DNA of 64,000 nucleotides from Kitasatospora sp. MAP12-44 (GCF_029892095.1 NZ_JARZAE010000004.1:558001-622000); one strand, 5' to 3'; positions 44,925-53,712 are shown, counted from the first letter of the stretch. Notes: generated by a model from the letters alone, not told the origin. Translations and numbers: made by a program.

Positions 44925-46151
44925 TCAGCTGCCGGTGGTGGGACCGGGGATCGGGTTGTCCGGCGCGAACGCGGCGGCGATCTGCGAGGCGATCGCCTCG
45001 GCCGTGTTGACGTCGGGCGAGTCGGGGCCCTTGGTGGTGGAGACGGCGATGGCCAGGCGCTTGCTCGGCAGATAGGCCTGGATCGCCGCGTATCCGGAGA
45101 AGGACGGGTTCTGGATGATCCAGCCGTTCTCCACCAGGACGGTGAGGCCGAAGTGCAGCGCCTCGGTGTTGTGGAGGCACACCGTCGCCGGGCAGGTGTC
45201 GGTGGGACCGCCCAGGCCGACCGTTCCCGGGTCCAGCTGGGTCCGGAAGCCGCTCGGCGAGAGCAGCTCGCCGGTGCCGATGGCCTGCGCCGAGCGGGCC
45301 AGGTCGCAGATGTCGGTGGTGATCACGGCGCCGCGCGCGGTCGTCCACGACGGGTTCCAGAAGGTGGACTCCTCGTAGGTGCCGCGCTCCGAGGTGAAGG
45401 CGTGCAGCACCGGATCCGGGATCTCGGGCGTGAAGTCGTTCTGCGTGTTGCGCAGCCCGAGCGGGCCCATCACGCGCTGCTCCAGCAGCTTGTCCAGCGG
45501 GGTGCCGGTGATCCGCTCCAGGGCCTCGCCGAGCAGCACGAAGTTGCCGTGCGAGTAGCTCCAGTTGGTGCCCGGCTCGTACCAGAGCGGGTGGCTGAAG
45601 GGGTAGGCGAGCAGGTCGTCGTCGGTCCAGTGGCGGAACGGGTGGGCCTCCAACTCGGCGAGGAAGGCCGGGTCGGTGACGTAGTCGTGCAGGCCCGAGG
45701 TGCTGGAGCCGAGCATCCGCAGGGTGATCCGGTCGGCATGCGGCACGTCCGGCAGCCAGCGCGCGATCGGGTCGTCGAGGCTCACCACGTGCTCGTCCAC
45801 CAGCTGCAGCAGCACCGTGCCCATATAGGCGATGCCCACCGAGCCGGCTCGGAAGTGCATGTCCGGCTCGGCCGGTACGCCCGTCATGGACTCGCCGAGC
45901 GCGGAGGTGACGAGGTCGTGGCCGCGGACGGTGACCTTGAGGATCACCGAGTTGAGGCCGTACTGCTCCTTGCCCTGCTGGGCGATGTCGAGCACCGTCC
46001 TGGCCGGTCCGGAGTGGGGCTCCGGGGAGCGGACGCAGGCCTGCGGGCCGTGCCCGGCGCCCGACAGGGCGACGGCGCCCGCGGTGGTCGGCAGGCTGGT
46101 GGCGATCATGGTGGCGGCGGCGAGGGCCAGAGCCGCTCTGGTGCGTGTCAT
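44925..46151 (-). CDS. Serine-hydrolase (class C beta-lactamase fold) family protein, catalytic motifs altered
   Basis: Seen: 408 residues with a Sec signal peptide (RTRAALALAAATMIATSLP, cleavage after about AGA), then the beta-lactamase/D-Ala-D-Ala peptidase fold, recognisable in DDPIARWLPDVPHADRITLR, YEPGTNWSYSHGNFVLLGEA and GPLGLRNTQ. The SxxK motif reads S104-V-G-I, so the general-base Lys is missing; the second motif YxN reads Y199-S-H; and the third, usually H-x-G, is not apparent around NPSFSGY. It is therefore exported but probably not a working penicillin-type acylase; it could bind a ligand or use other chemistry. It is convergent with the DUF3592 gene. Confidence 0.82.
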   Translation of the reverse strand: MTRTRAALALAAATMIATSLPTTAGAVALSGAGHGPQACVRSPEPHSGPARTVLDIAQQGKEQYGLNSVILKVTVRGHDLVTSALGESMTGVPAEPDMHFRAGSVGIAYMGTVLLQLVDEHVVSLDDPIARWLPDVPHADRITLRMLGSSTSGLHDYVTDPAFLAELEAHPFRHWTDDDLLAYPFSHPLWYEPGTNWSYSHGNFVLLGEALERITGTPLDKLLEQRVMGPLGLRNTQNDFTPEIPDPVLHAFTSERGTYEESTFWNPSWTTARGAVITTDICDLARSAQAIGTGELLSPSGFRTQLDPGTVGLGGPTDTCPATVCLHNTEALHFGLTVLVENGWIIQNPSFSGYAAIQAYLPSKRLAIAVSTTKGPDSPDVNTAEAIASQIAAAFAPDNPIPGPTTGS

Positions 46152-46277
46152 GCCGCACTATGTGCGGACGGACTCGCCCGGAGCGGGCAGGACACTCGGC
46201 GCCGTCCTCCGTTCAGCGGACACCCGCCACACCCGCACGCGCCACGCGAGGGCGAGCGCCATGTCCACCTCCTCCCG

Positions 46278-47879
46278 TCAGGCGGTGGGCATGCGCAGGG
46301 TCGCGCTGGTAGGGCTTTCGCGTCCTGCGCGGTCGATGGCGGTGGCGACGTACCAGGAGTCCGGTGTGGTGGACGGCGGTTGGTGGTGGTCGACGGTGAG
46401 TGCGGGCAGCAGAGCGGTCATCCGGGCGGGATCGGGCACCGGTGCCGCTCCGGGGTCGCTGTCGTAGCGGTAGAGGGCGTACTGGAAAGGCCGGGGGCGC
46501 TCGGGGTGAGGGGACGGACTGAACTGCAAGGTGTGCCGGTCGGCGGTAACACGCAGGGTGGGTGGGCCGGGTGGGGCGGCGTGTGCCAGGCGGGGCAGCA
46601 GCGGGCTGAGCACGGGGTGGCTCCAGTGGTCGGCGGCCAGCTTCCTGATGGCGCCGATGCGGTCGACGTGAACGGACTGGGCACTGAAGAAGAGGTCGCC
46701 ACCGATGGGCGGGAGGGTCGCGTTGAGAGCGAGGTGGCGGGAGAGTTCGGCGGGATCCTGCCAGGCGCCGGGGCGTTCGGGGGCGCCGGGGCGGGATGCC
46801 GATTGACCGATCCAGAGCTGGGTGTCGGTGCCGGCGGTCTGCTCGGCCCACCAGGGTGCGAGGACGGCGTAGTCGGCGATGCTGAAGCCGATGACCCAGT
46901 AGAGCTGCGGCGCTATGTAGTCGACCCAGCCGTTGCGGACCCAGCCGCGAGTGTCGCAGTACTGGGCGTCGTAGGACTCCAGCGCCTGGGTGGCGGAGCC
47001 GTCCGGGTCGGTGTTCTGGTTGCGCCAGACCCCGAAGGGGCTGATGCCGAAAGCCGCCTCGGGACGGGCGGTGCGCACGAGGTCGCGCAGCTGCTGGACC
47101 ATCAGGTCGACGTTGTCGCGCCGCCAGGCCGCGCGGTCGGTGAACCCGTGGCCGTGGGCGGCGAAGGCGGCGTCGTCGGGGAACTCGTCCTGGTCGGGGT
47201 ACGGGTAGAAGTAGTCGTCGAGGTGGACGCCGTCGATGTCGTAGCGCAGGACCGCGTCCATGATGGCCTGCTGGACGAAGGCGCGGACGGCGGGGATCCC
47301 GGGGTTGTAGTAGATCTCGCCGCGGTAGACGACCGTCCACTGCGGGTTGCGGCGGGCGGGGTGGCTGGAAATCAGCTTGGCGAGGTCCGGTTGCAGCGAC
47401 ACCCGGAACGGGTTGAACCAGGCGTGGAACGCGAGGCCGCGTTCGTGGGCCGCCCGGACCATGAACGCCAGCGGGTCCCAGCCCGGGTCCTGGCCCTGGG
47501 TACCCGTCAGCCACTCGGACCACGGCTCGAAGGGCGACGGCCACAGGGCGTCAGCGGTGGGACGGACCTGAACGAACACGGCGTTGAACCCGATAGCCGC
47601 CGCCTCGTCGAGCAGCGCGACGAAGTCCGCGCGCAGCTGCGCCGCGCCCAGCCCGGTGTCCTGCGGCCAGTCGATGTTGTCCAGTGAGGCGATCCACAGG
47701 CCCCGCATCTGGCGCTTGCCGGTGCCACCGGCGGCGGGCGCCTGGACGGTCGCGGACACCGGCACCGCAGCGGCAGTGGAGGGACCGGTGACAGCGGCGG
47801 TGGCGGCCGCGGTGACAGTCGCTCCCAGCGCGGACAGGACGGCGCGGCGACCGGGGCGACCGGCGTAGGGGAGGTCCAC
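46278..47879 (-). CDS. Secreted glycosyl-hydrolase-like 10 (GHL10/DUF187) protein
   Basis: Seen: 533 residues from a GTG with AGAGGAG upstream. The N-terminus has a twin-arginine-type signal (GRRAVLSALGA followed by an Ala/Thr stretch), so the protein is exported. The catalytic-type TIM barrel follows: MRGLWIASLDNIDWP, GFNAVFVQVRPTADA, GLAFHAWFNPFR, YDIDGVHLDDYFYPYP and FGISPFGVWRN, all typical of GHL10 proteins. The last 120 residues resemble a fibronectin-like module. Known: family members are implicated in cell-wall or glycan cleavage. The exact substrate is unknown. It is downstream of the GNAT gene on the same strand. Confidence 0.88.
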   Translation of the reverse strand: MDLPYAGRPGRRAVLSALGATVTAAATAAVTGPSTAAAVPVSATVQAPAAGGTGKRQMRGLWIASLDNIDWPQDTGLGAAQLRADFVALLDEAAAIGFNAVFVQVRPTADALWPSPFEPWSEWLTGTQGQDPGWDPLAFMVRAAHERGLAFHAWFNPFRVSLQPDLAKLISSHPARRNPQWTVVYRGEIYYNPGIPAVRAFVQQAIMDAVLRYDIDGVHLDDYFYPYPDQDEFPDDAAFAAHGHGFTDRAAWRRDNVDLMVQQLRDLVRTARPEAAFGISPFGVWRNQNTDPDGSATQALESYDAQYCDTRGWVRNGWVDYIAPQLYWVIGFSIADYAVLAPWWAEQTAGTDTQLWIGQSASRPGAPERPGAWQDPAELSRHLALNATLPPIGGDLFFSAQSVHVDRIGAIRKLAADHWSHPVLSPLLPRLAHAAPPGPPTLRVTADRHTLQFSPSPHPERPRPFQYALYRYDSDPGAAPVPDPARMTALLPALTVDHHQPPSTTPDSWYVATAIDRAGRESPTSATLRMPTA

Positions 47880-47932
47880 GGGTTGCTCCTCTGGGGATCC
47901 TCTGGGGAAGGGGGCCGAGCCCGCTTGCGCCG

Positions 47933-48463
47933 TCAGCCGACCCGGCGGGCCAACACCTGTCCCGGCCAGGCCCCGGACAGGAAGCGATCGGTGGGCGTGA
48001 AGCCGTTGCGCTCGTAGAACGCGACCAGGTGGCCCCCGCCGCCCGCCCAGCAGTCGACCCGCAGCAGCTCCACGCCGGCCCGCTGGGCCTCCTCGGCGGC
48101 ATGGGCCAGCAGCAGTGCCCCGATGCCCCGGCCGGCATGCCGCCGGTCGGTGACCAGCAGCCGGACGTACCGCTCGGGTTCCTCGGCCGGCGCGATCGGC
48201 ATCTGAGGGCTGGGCCCGGAGTCCAGCACCAGGGCTCCGGCCGGCGTTCCGCCCAACTCCGCGATGTGCGGGGCGTTCTCGGTCAGGTACCGCTCGACCC
48301 GCTGCACCCCGCCGGGCTTCTGCGAATACGGCGTCGTACCCCACTGCTCGGTGTTGCCGCGCTCGTTCATCCAGACCACCGCGGAGTCGAGCATGTCCAG
48401 CACCGCTGGTGCGTCGGCGAGGCTGCCCGGTCTGATGCGTACGCCATGCGTGCTGTCAGTCAC
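47933..48463 (-). CDS. GNAT-family N-acetyltransferase
   Basis: Seen: 176 residues, acetyl-CoA loop motif RHAGRGIGALLLAHA (R/Q-x2-G-x-G/A) preceded by the strand YVRLLVTD, with LLRVDCWAGGGGHLVAFYER as the third motif. Cytoplasmic. The acceptor is unknown; an upstream VVWMNERGNTEQWG stretch is shared by a subset of GNATs that are often annotated only by fold. It follows the methyltransferase-like gene by 12 bp and precedes the GHL10 gene by 53 bp, so these three may be one transcription unit. Confidence 0.88.
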   Translation of the reverse strand: MTDSTHGVRIRPGSLADAPAVLDMLDSAVVWMNERGNTEQWGTTPYSQKPGGVQRVERYLTENAPHIAELGGTPAGALVLDSGPSPQMPIAPAEEPERYVRLLVTDRRHAGRGIGALLLAHAAEEAQRAGVELLRVDCWAGGGGHLVAFYERNGFTPTDRFLSGAWPGQVLARRVG

Positions 48464-48475
48464 GGCGGAAGCCTA

Positions 48476-49027
48476 TTAGAGGACGAATGGGATCAGCATC
48501 TTGGTCGACCGCTGGTAGGCCGGGTACTGCTCCGGGAAGAGCCTGGTCATGTAGCGCTCCTCCACCACCGCGCTGTAGAGGAAGTAGGGGCCGACCAGCG
48601 CGAGGGCCACCAGCCAGTACAGGCTGACCGCCAGCGCGCTGCCGATCATCGCGAGCAGGATGCCGGAGTAGATGGGGTGGCGCACGCTGCTGTACGGCCC
48701 GGTCGTCACCAGCTCCGGATCGGCCTTCTGGGACATCGGCGTCCCCCAGTTGCGGCCGATGTGCACCCGCGCCCACACGGCCAGCGCCAGCCCCAGGGCG
48801 AACAGGGCCAGTCCGATGCCCTGCAGCGCCGGGTCCCTGATGGGCGCGAGCGCCGTCCTGACCGCGTGCAGCCGCACGAGAACAAGGACGACCAGCACGA
48901 TCGCCACCCGGAGTGCCGCGCCGTGGCGCCAACGGGTGCGCCCGGCCTTCACGCCGAAGGCCGACGCGACCCAGTAGAGCCAGAACACGACCCAGCCGAC
49001 TGCGATGACGATGGCGACCACGCGCAT
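48476..49027 (-). CDS. Isoprenylcysteine carboxyl methyltransferase-like membrane protein
   Basis: Seen: 183 residues with about four or five membrane helices and the ICMT/NnrU-type C-terminal signature: GPYSSVRHPIYSGILL, then EERYMTRLFPEQYPAYQ. The RHPxYxG motif and the EE-x-L-x3-Y-x-Y-type tail line the SAM-binding site of this superfamily. Bacterial members methylate unknown small molecules or lipids. It is the first gene of a probable three-gene unit with GNAT and GHL10. The start is the ATG at 49027. Confidence 0.85.
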   Translation of the reverse strand: MRVVAIVIAVGWVVFWLYWVASAFGVKAGRTRWRHGAALRVAIVLVVLVLVRLHAVRTALAPIRDPALQGIGLALFALGLALAVWARVHIGRNWGTPMSQKADPELVTTGPYSSVRHPIYSGILLAMIGSALAVSLYWLVALALVGPYFLYSAVVEERYMTRLFPEQYPAYQRSTKMLIPFVL

Positions 49028-49203
49028 GGCGGACCGGCTCCTTCCTGCATCAATGGTCGGGGTAGAGCGCGCCCGGTCAGGTCGGCGGGCCGGCCCCCGG
49101 CGCGTATGGGATCCGTCAACAAGGACACGCCTCGCGTAGCCGACGCGTCAAGGGATGCCGCTTCCGCCGATTCGGGGGTTCTACTGATCTCAGGGAAAAA
49201 CGG

Positions 49204-49269
49204 GATCTGGTCACCAGATCAATCGGTACTTCCGCCATCGAGCCCTAGGAATCACAGGATCGATGGCGG
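49204..49269. promoter_or_regulatory. Two inverted repeats upstream of the universal stress protein
   Basis: GATCTGGT-C-ACCAGATC at 49204-49220 is an operator-like palindrome with 8-bp arms. CCGCCATCGA (49232-49241) is perfectly complementary to TCGATGGCGG (49260-49269) across 18 bp. Both lie within 100 bp of the start at 49300 and may bind regulators. Confidence 0.5.
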
Positions 49270-49299
49270 GAGCCAGCAGATCGAAGGAAGCGAAGCATC

Positions 49300-49806
49300 A
49301 TGGCTGAGGACACCACCCGGGTCGTCGTCGGAGTCAGCGGATCGAAGGGCAGCGCGGCGGTTCTGCGCAGCGCCCTGGAGGAGGCGGCCCGCCGTGACGC
49401 GGTGCTCGTTCCGGTGCTGGCCTGGACTCCCGTCGGTGGCGAGCCCGCCTACCGCGCCCACCCCTGCCCGCCGCTCGCGAAGATCTGGGCGCAGGCCGCC
49501 ACCGACCGGCTCGACGCCGTCCTGACGGAGGCGCTGGGCGGTCGACCGGCCGGGGTGCGGATCGAGCCGATCGTCGTCCGCGGCGAGGCCGGCCACGTCC
49601 TGGCGGGGGTCGCCGACGGTCCGGACGACCTGCTGATGGTCGGTGCCGGCCGACGCGGCCTCGCGCGGGTCCTGCACGGTTCGGTGAGCCGCTACGTCCT
49701 GGCGCACGCGAGCTGCCCCGTGGTCGCGGTGCCGCCGACCGACCAGCTGCCGGCTGCCCGCCCCGTGGCGCACCGCGAGGAGCGGCCCACGCTCGTGGCG
49801 GCCTGA
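49300..49806 (+). CDS. Universal stress protein (single-domain)
   Basis: Seen: 168 residues with one USP domain: RVVVGVSGSKGS at the N-terminus, LVPVLAWTPVG, then DDLLMVGAGRRGLARVLHG followed by SVSRYVLAHASCPVVAVPP. The nucleotide-binding Gly loop is present in a slightly shortened G-x-G form. Known: USPs are ATP-binding stress proteins, often induced in dormancy or hypoxia in actinobacteria. The ATG at 49300 has GAAGGAAGCG upstream. It is convergent with the TetR gene and preceded by two inverted repeats. Confidence 0.92.
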   Translation: MAEDTTRVVVGVSGSKGSAAVLRSALEEAARRDAVLVPVLAWTPVGGEPAYRAHPCPPLAKIWAQAATDRLDAVLTEALGGRPAGVRIEPIVVRGEAGHVLAGVADGPDDLLMVGAGRRGLARVLHGSVSRYVLAHASCPVVAVPPTDQLPAARPVAHREERPTLVAA

Positions 49807-49821
49807 CGGACAACCGAGGTT

Positions 49822-50421
49822 CTACGGCCGGTCCGGCGCGCAGCCCCGCAGCATGTACGCGATGACGTCGTCGAGACCGGTCGCGACCGCCTCGGCCGGG
49901 AGCAGGCCGCCCACCGCGAGGCCGGCGTAGCCGTGCAGGGTGGCGAACACCGGTGTGCCGATCTCCTCCAGCACGCCCGCTCGCACCTCGCCCTTGCGCT
50001 GCCCCTGCGCGATCAGCTCGACGGCCATCTCGGCCCAGCGCCAGCTGGCGGCGATCAGCGCCTCGGAGGCCGCCGGGTCGTGCTTCACCGAGTACATCAG
50101 GTCGAGCAGCACGGCGTTGGCCGTGGCGAAGTCGACATAGCCGCGGGCGAACGCGCCGAGCTGCTCGGCGAAGGAGTCGCCGGCTGCGGCGCCGGCCGCG
50201 GTCAGGGCCGCGCCGAGGCGGTCGAAGCCGGTCAGCGCCAGCGCGTCCAGCAGCGCCTGCTTGTCCTTGAAATGCCGGCTGGGTGCGGCATGGCTGACAC
50301 CGAGGTCGCGGGCCAGCTCGCGCAACGACAGTGCGCCCGACCCCTTCTCGCGGAGCGTCTCCTCGGCGCGCGCCAGCAGCGCGGCACGGAGATCTCCATG
50401 GTGGTACGGGCGACTCTGCAT
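49822..50421 (-). CDS. TetR-family transcriptional regulator
   Basis: Seen: 199 residues; N-terminal helix-turn-helix at about 26-48 (LSLRELARDLGVSHAAPSRH) in the typical TetR order, then a ligand-binding helical domain with GYVDFATANAVLLDLMYSV. The ATG at 50421 is preferred because MQSRPYHHGDLR is the usual opening of this subfamily; GTG starts a few codons upstream are possible. It is divergent from an SDR gene, with a 95-bp gap containing a 16-bp direct repeat, so the SDR is the likely target. Ligand unknown. Confidence 0.92.
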   Translation of the reverse strand: MQSRPYHHGDLRAALLARAEETLREKGSGALSLRELARDLGVSHAAPSRHFKDKQALLDALALTGFDRLGAALTAAGAAAGDSFAEQLGAFARGYVDFATANAVLLDLMYSVKHDPAASEALIAASWRWAEMAVELIAQGQRKGEVRAGVLEEIGTPVFATLHGYAGLAVGGLLPAEAVATGLDDVIAYMLRGCAPDRP

Positions 50422-50467
50422 GACCACCACCCTAGGGCCACGGTCCGACTGCGGTGTTTCCACTGCC

Positions 50468-50509
50468 ACCATTGTTGTCGTTGACACCATTGTTGGCGAT
50501 GCCTACATT
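50468..50509 (+). promoter_or_regulatory. SDR promoter with overlapping direct repeats
   Basis: TTGACA (50481-50486), 17-bp spacer, TACATT (50504-50509): a near-consensus promoter whose -10 ends six bases before the ATG at 50516, so transcription may begin at or beside the start codon. ACCATTGTTG-N-CG-N-TG occurs at 50468-50483 and 50486-50501, overlapping the promoter, a likely TetR site. Confidence 0.65.
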
Positions 50510-50515
50510 GGGAGC

Positions 50516-51427
50516 ATGTCCAAGACACCGAAGTGGAACGCAACCGACATCCCCGACCAGACCGGCCGCACGGCCGTGGTCACCGGAGCCAACAGCGGCC
50601 TGGGCATCGCCACCGTGACCGCTCTTGCCCGAGCCGGCGCGCACGTCGTGCTCGCGGTGCGCGACGTCAAGCGCGGCGAGGCCGCCGCCCGGTCCGTGGG
50701 CTCCGTCAAGGGCGACCTCGAAGTGCGCCGCCTCGACCTGGCCGATCTCGCCTCCGTGCGCGAGTTCGCCGCCTCCTGGCAGGGCGGCCTCGACCTGCTC
50801 ATCAACAACGCCGGCGTGATGAACCTCCCGCAATCCCGCACCAAGGACGGCTTCGAGACGCAGTTCGGCACCAACCACCTCGGCCACTTCGCGCTGACCA
50901 ACCTGCTGCTCACGCACGTCACCGACCGGGTGGTCACGGTCGCCTCGGGCGCCCACCGGCTGCCCGGCAACCGGATCCACTTCGACAACCTCGACCTCAC
51001 CGGCGAGTACACCCCGATCCGCGCGTACGCCCAGTCCAAGCTGGCCAACCTGCTGTTCACCCTGGAACTCCAGCGCCGGCTCACCCTCGCCGGCTCACCC
51101 GTCCGCACCCTCGCCGCCCACCCCGGCTATGCCGCGACCAATCTGCAGGGCCACGACAGCAGCGCCCTGCGGCGCGCACTGATGGCAATCGGCAACCCGC
51201 TGATCGCGCAGGACAGTTCGGCCGGCGCGCTGCCCACCCTGTACGCCGCCACCCAGGACCTGCCCGGCGCCGCCTACCTCGGCCCCGACGGCTTCGGCGA
51301 GATGCGCGGCGCCCCGACCCTGGTCGGCCGGACGCCCGCGGCCAGCGACCCGATCGCCGCCGAGCGGCTGTGGACGGCCTCCGAGCAGCTGACCGGTGTC
51401 ACCTTCCCGTCGGCACTCGGCGTCTGA
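50516..51427 (+). CDS. Short-chain dehydrogenase/reductase
   Basis: Seen: 303 residues; NAD(P) loop TGANSGLG at 23-30, INNAGVM strand, and the catalytic pair Y171 and K175 in YAQSK. Tail segments (HPGYAATNLQG) match the retinol/WW-oxidoreductase-like SDR group. Cytoplasmic oxidoreductase of unknown substrate. The ATG at 50516 is fixed by the adjoining promoter; its AGGAGC-like run is too close for a ribosome site, so it may be translated from a leaderless message. It is divergent from the TetR regulator. Confidence 0.92.
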   Translation: MSKTPKWNATDIPDQTGRTAVVTGANSGLGIATVTALARAGAHVVLAVRDVKRGEAAARSVGSVKGDLEVRRLDLADLASVREFAASWQGGLDLLINNAGVMNLPQSRTKDGFETQFGTNHLGHFALTNLLLTHVTDRVVTVASGAHRLPGNRIHFDNLDLTGEYTPIRAYAQSKLANLLFTLELQRRLTLAGSPVRTLAAHPGYAATNLQGHDSSALRRALMAIGNPLIAQDSSAGALPTLYAATQDLPGAAYLGPDGFGEMRGAPTLVGRTPAASDPIAAERLWTASEQLTGVTFPSALGV

Positions 51428-51458
51428 CCGCGACCCGCCACACCACACCTCAAACAAA

Positions 51459-51473
51459 TTACTTCACAAGTAA
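51459..51473. promoter_or_regulatory. Putative MarR operator upstream of the FUSC gene
   Basis: TTACTT-CAC-AAGTAA is a 15-bp palindrome in the only A/T-rich patch of the 67-bp gap before the FUSC start at 51495. The size and type fit a MarR-family operator, and a MarR gene follows FUSC at 53212. Confidence 0.55.
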
Positions 51474-51494
51474 ATTAGTTGCTAAGCTTCGTCC

Positions 51495-53176
51495 ATGCGC
51501 CGACGACTCGACCCTCTGACCCCGTTGCTGCGGACGCTGCGGATAGGCGCCTCCGGTGACATCTGGCACAAGCCCGCCACCAGCGCCGTCGTCACCCTGT
51601 CGGCCGTGAACCTCACCCTGCTCGCGCTCGGCCGCCTCGACCTGGCGCTCTACACCTCGACCGGCGCACTCTGCGCGCTGTACGGCCACAACCTCCCGTA
51701 CCGGGCCCGCGCCCGGACGCTCGGACTCGTCGCACTCGGCACCCTCGCCAGTACCGGGCTCGCGCTGACCGCCGCCGCGGTGACGGACTCGGTCGCGGTG
51801 CTGGTGGCAGTGACCGCCCTCCTTGCCGCGCTCCACAAGATGCTCTGCGACGCCGCCCGGATCGGCCGCCCGGCAATATCATCGTCACCTTCACCACCGC
51901 CACCTGCGCCTTCGTCCCGCAGCGGCTCGGCGAGGTCCCTTGGCACCTCGCGCTCGCCGCGGGTGGAGCCGCGCTGGCCTGGCTGGTCTGCATGGTGCCG
52001 GCGCTGGTCCGGCCCTTCGGACCGGAGCGGATCGCCGTCGCCCGGGCCCTGGAGGCGGCCGCCCGCCTGCAGCGCACCGAGGCGGCGGCGCTGCGCCCGC
52101 GCGCCCGCACCGTGCTGGCCGGCGCCGTGAACGCCGCCCGGCACACGCTTACGCTCTCCTCCCCGGCCCGGCGCCGCGCCACCGGGGACCGGCTGGAGCG
52201 CCTGCTGATCCGCGCCGAGTCCGCACTCGCCGCGGGCGGCCCCGCAGACGGCCGCGCAGACGGCGCCGCAGACGGCCGTGGAGCGTACGAGGCCGAGCAG
52301 TGCGAGCGCTGGGCCCGCGAGCTGCGGCGCGGCCGGCCGTTGCCGACGCTCGACCTCACCCCGCCGGAGTCGGCGGAGCTTCGCGGCACGGACCTTGGCA
52401 GGCCCGCGCTCTGGCGCTCCTTCCGCGGCGGCTCGCCGCTGCTGCCGATCGGGCTGCGGGTGGCCCTGGGCTGCGCGGCGGCGGGCTGGATGTCGATGGC
52501 CCTGGGAGTCGGGCGGCCGTACTGGGCCGTGGTCACCGCCGCTTCGGTGTTCCAGGCCAATGCCGCACTGTCCTGGCAGCGGGCCCTGCAGCGGGTGGTG
52601 GGCAACCTGCTCGGGCTGCTGCTGTTCACCGCGCTGCTCCCGCTCTCCCGCACGGGGCAGCTCGCGGTGGTCCTGCTCGGGCTGCTGTGCCAGTTCGGCG
52701 CGGAGGCGCTGATAGCCCGCAGTTACTGGCTGGCGAGCGTCTTCGTCACCCCCATGGCACTCCTGATGACCTCGTTCGGCGGGCAACGGCTGAGCGGCAC
52801 GCTGGTGACCGACCGGTGGTTGGACACCTGCATCGGCGCCCTGGCCGGCCTCACCGCCTGTCTCGTCGTCACCAACCGCCGCACCACGACCCGCCTCGAC
52901 CGGGCCATCGCCACTGTCCAGGCGGCGATGGCCACCGCTCAGGCTGCCGCCCCGGCGCCGCAGGTCCACGCCCCGTTGTCACACGCCCCGTTGTCCCACG
53001 CCCTGGTGGAGCTGCGCGAAGCGGCCGACACCGCGTCCGGGGAGTGGTGGCAGCGCGCCCTTCCGCAGGACCGGATTGCCGCCACCGAGCAGGAGGGCCA
53101 CCGACTGCTCGCGACGCTGGTCCAGCAGCGCGGCACCCGGAGGCCGCCGCCCGCATCCCGCCCGATCGGCGCATAG
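51495..53176 (+). pseudogene. FUSC-family membrane transporter (aromatic-acid exporter-like), frameshifted
   Basis: Seen: an N-terminal part from ATG 51495 with about four membrane helices, ending near MLCDAARIGRP, and a second part in another frame from about 51872 (NIIVTFTTATCAFVPQRLG) to the stop at 53176. The second part holds the cytoplasmic linker and the C-terminal helices (GWMSMALGVGRPYWAVVTAA). One missing C in the run at about 51862-51872 explains the break; restoring it joins both parts into one FUSC protein of about 560 residues. Known: FUSC proteins export aromatic acids or similar small molecules. The linker has 12-bp repeats (52246-52281). Either a fresh pseudogene or a base-call error. 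Confidence 0.75.
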
Positions 53177-53211
53177 GATCAAGGCCGGCCAGGGCAGCAG
53201 AAGGAGTACAG

Positions 53212-53712
53212 GTGGAGGACGCGGTCGCGGACGTGCTGCGCCAGTGGGAGCGGGCCTATCCGGGCCTCGACACCGGCCCGATCGCGGTGATCGGCCGGAT
53301 CAACCGCTGCGCCGCGCTGCTCCAGCAGAGCAGCAGCGGACTGCTCGGCGCCGAGGGACTGACCCGGCCCGAGTTCGACATCCTCGGAGCGCTCCGCCGC
53401 GCCGACCACGAGCTCACCCCCACCCAACTCGCCCGCGAGAGCTTCGCCTCCGGCGCCGCCGTGACCAAGCGCCTGCGCCTGCTGGAGAAGCGCGGCCTGA
53501 TCGCCCGTCGCACCGACGAGCGGGACCGGCGGGTCACCCATCTCTCCCTCACCGCGAGCGGCCGCGAACTGGTCGACCGGCTGATCCCCGTGATGATCGC
53601 CAACGACCGCGCCCTGCTCGCCGGACTGACCGCCGAGCAGAACAACGAGTTGGCCCGCGCCCTGGGCCACCTGCTGCTCACCCTGGAAGGCAGCATCGGG
53701 CGGATGCCCTAG
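53212..53712 (+). CDS. MarR-family transcriptional regulator
   Basis: Seen: 166 residues; winged helix at about 55-115 with LTPTQLARESFASGAAVTKR as the recognition region and the wing LIARRTDERDRRVTHLSLT, typical of MarR. The GTG at 53212 follows AAGGAG with a five-base gap. It lies 35 bp downstream of the FUSC transporter on the same strand; MarR-transporter pairs of this type are commonly autoregulated and ligand-inducible. A likely operator is the palindrome at 51459-51473. It is convergent with the gene at 53731 across a gap of only 18 bp. Confidence 0.93.
   Translation: MEDAVADVLRQWERAYPGLDTGPIAVIGRINRCAALLQQSSSGLLGAEGLTRPEFDILGALRRADHELTPTQLARESFASGAAVTKRLRLLEKRGLIARRTDERDRRVTHLSLTASGRELVDRLIPVMIANDRALLAGLTAEQNNELARALGHLLLTLEGSIGRMP

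Noticed and set aside
44925..46151. Active class C beta-lactamase
   Set aside because: The SxxK Lys and the YxN Asn are both replaced and no HxG motif is clear, so resistance activity is not supported.
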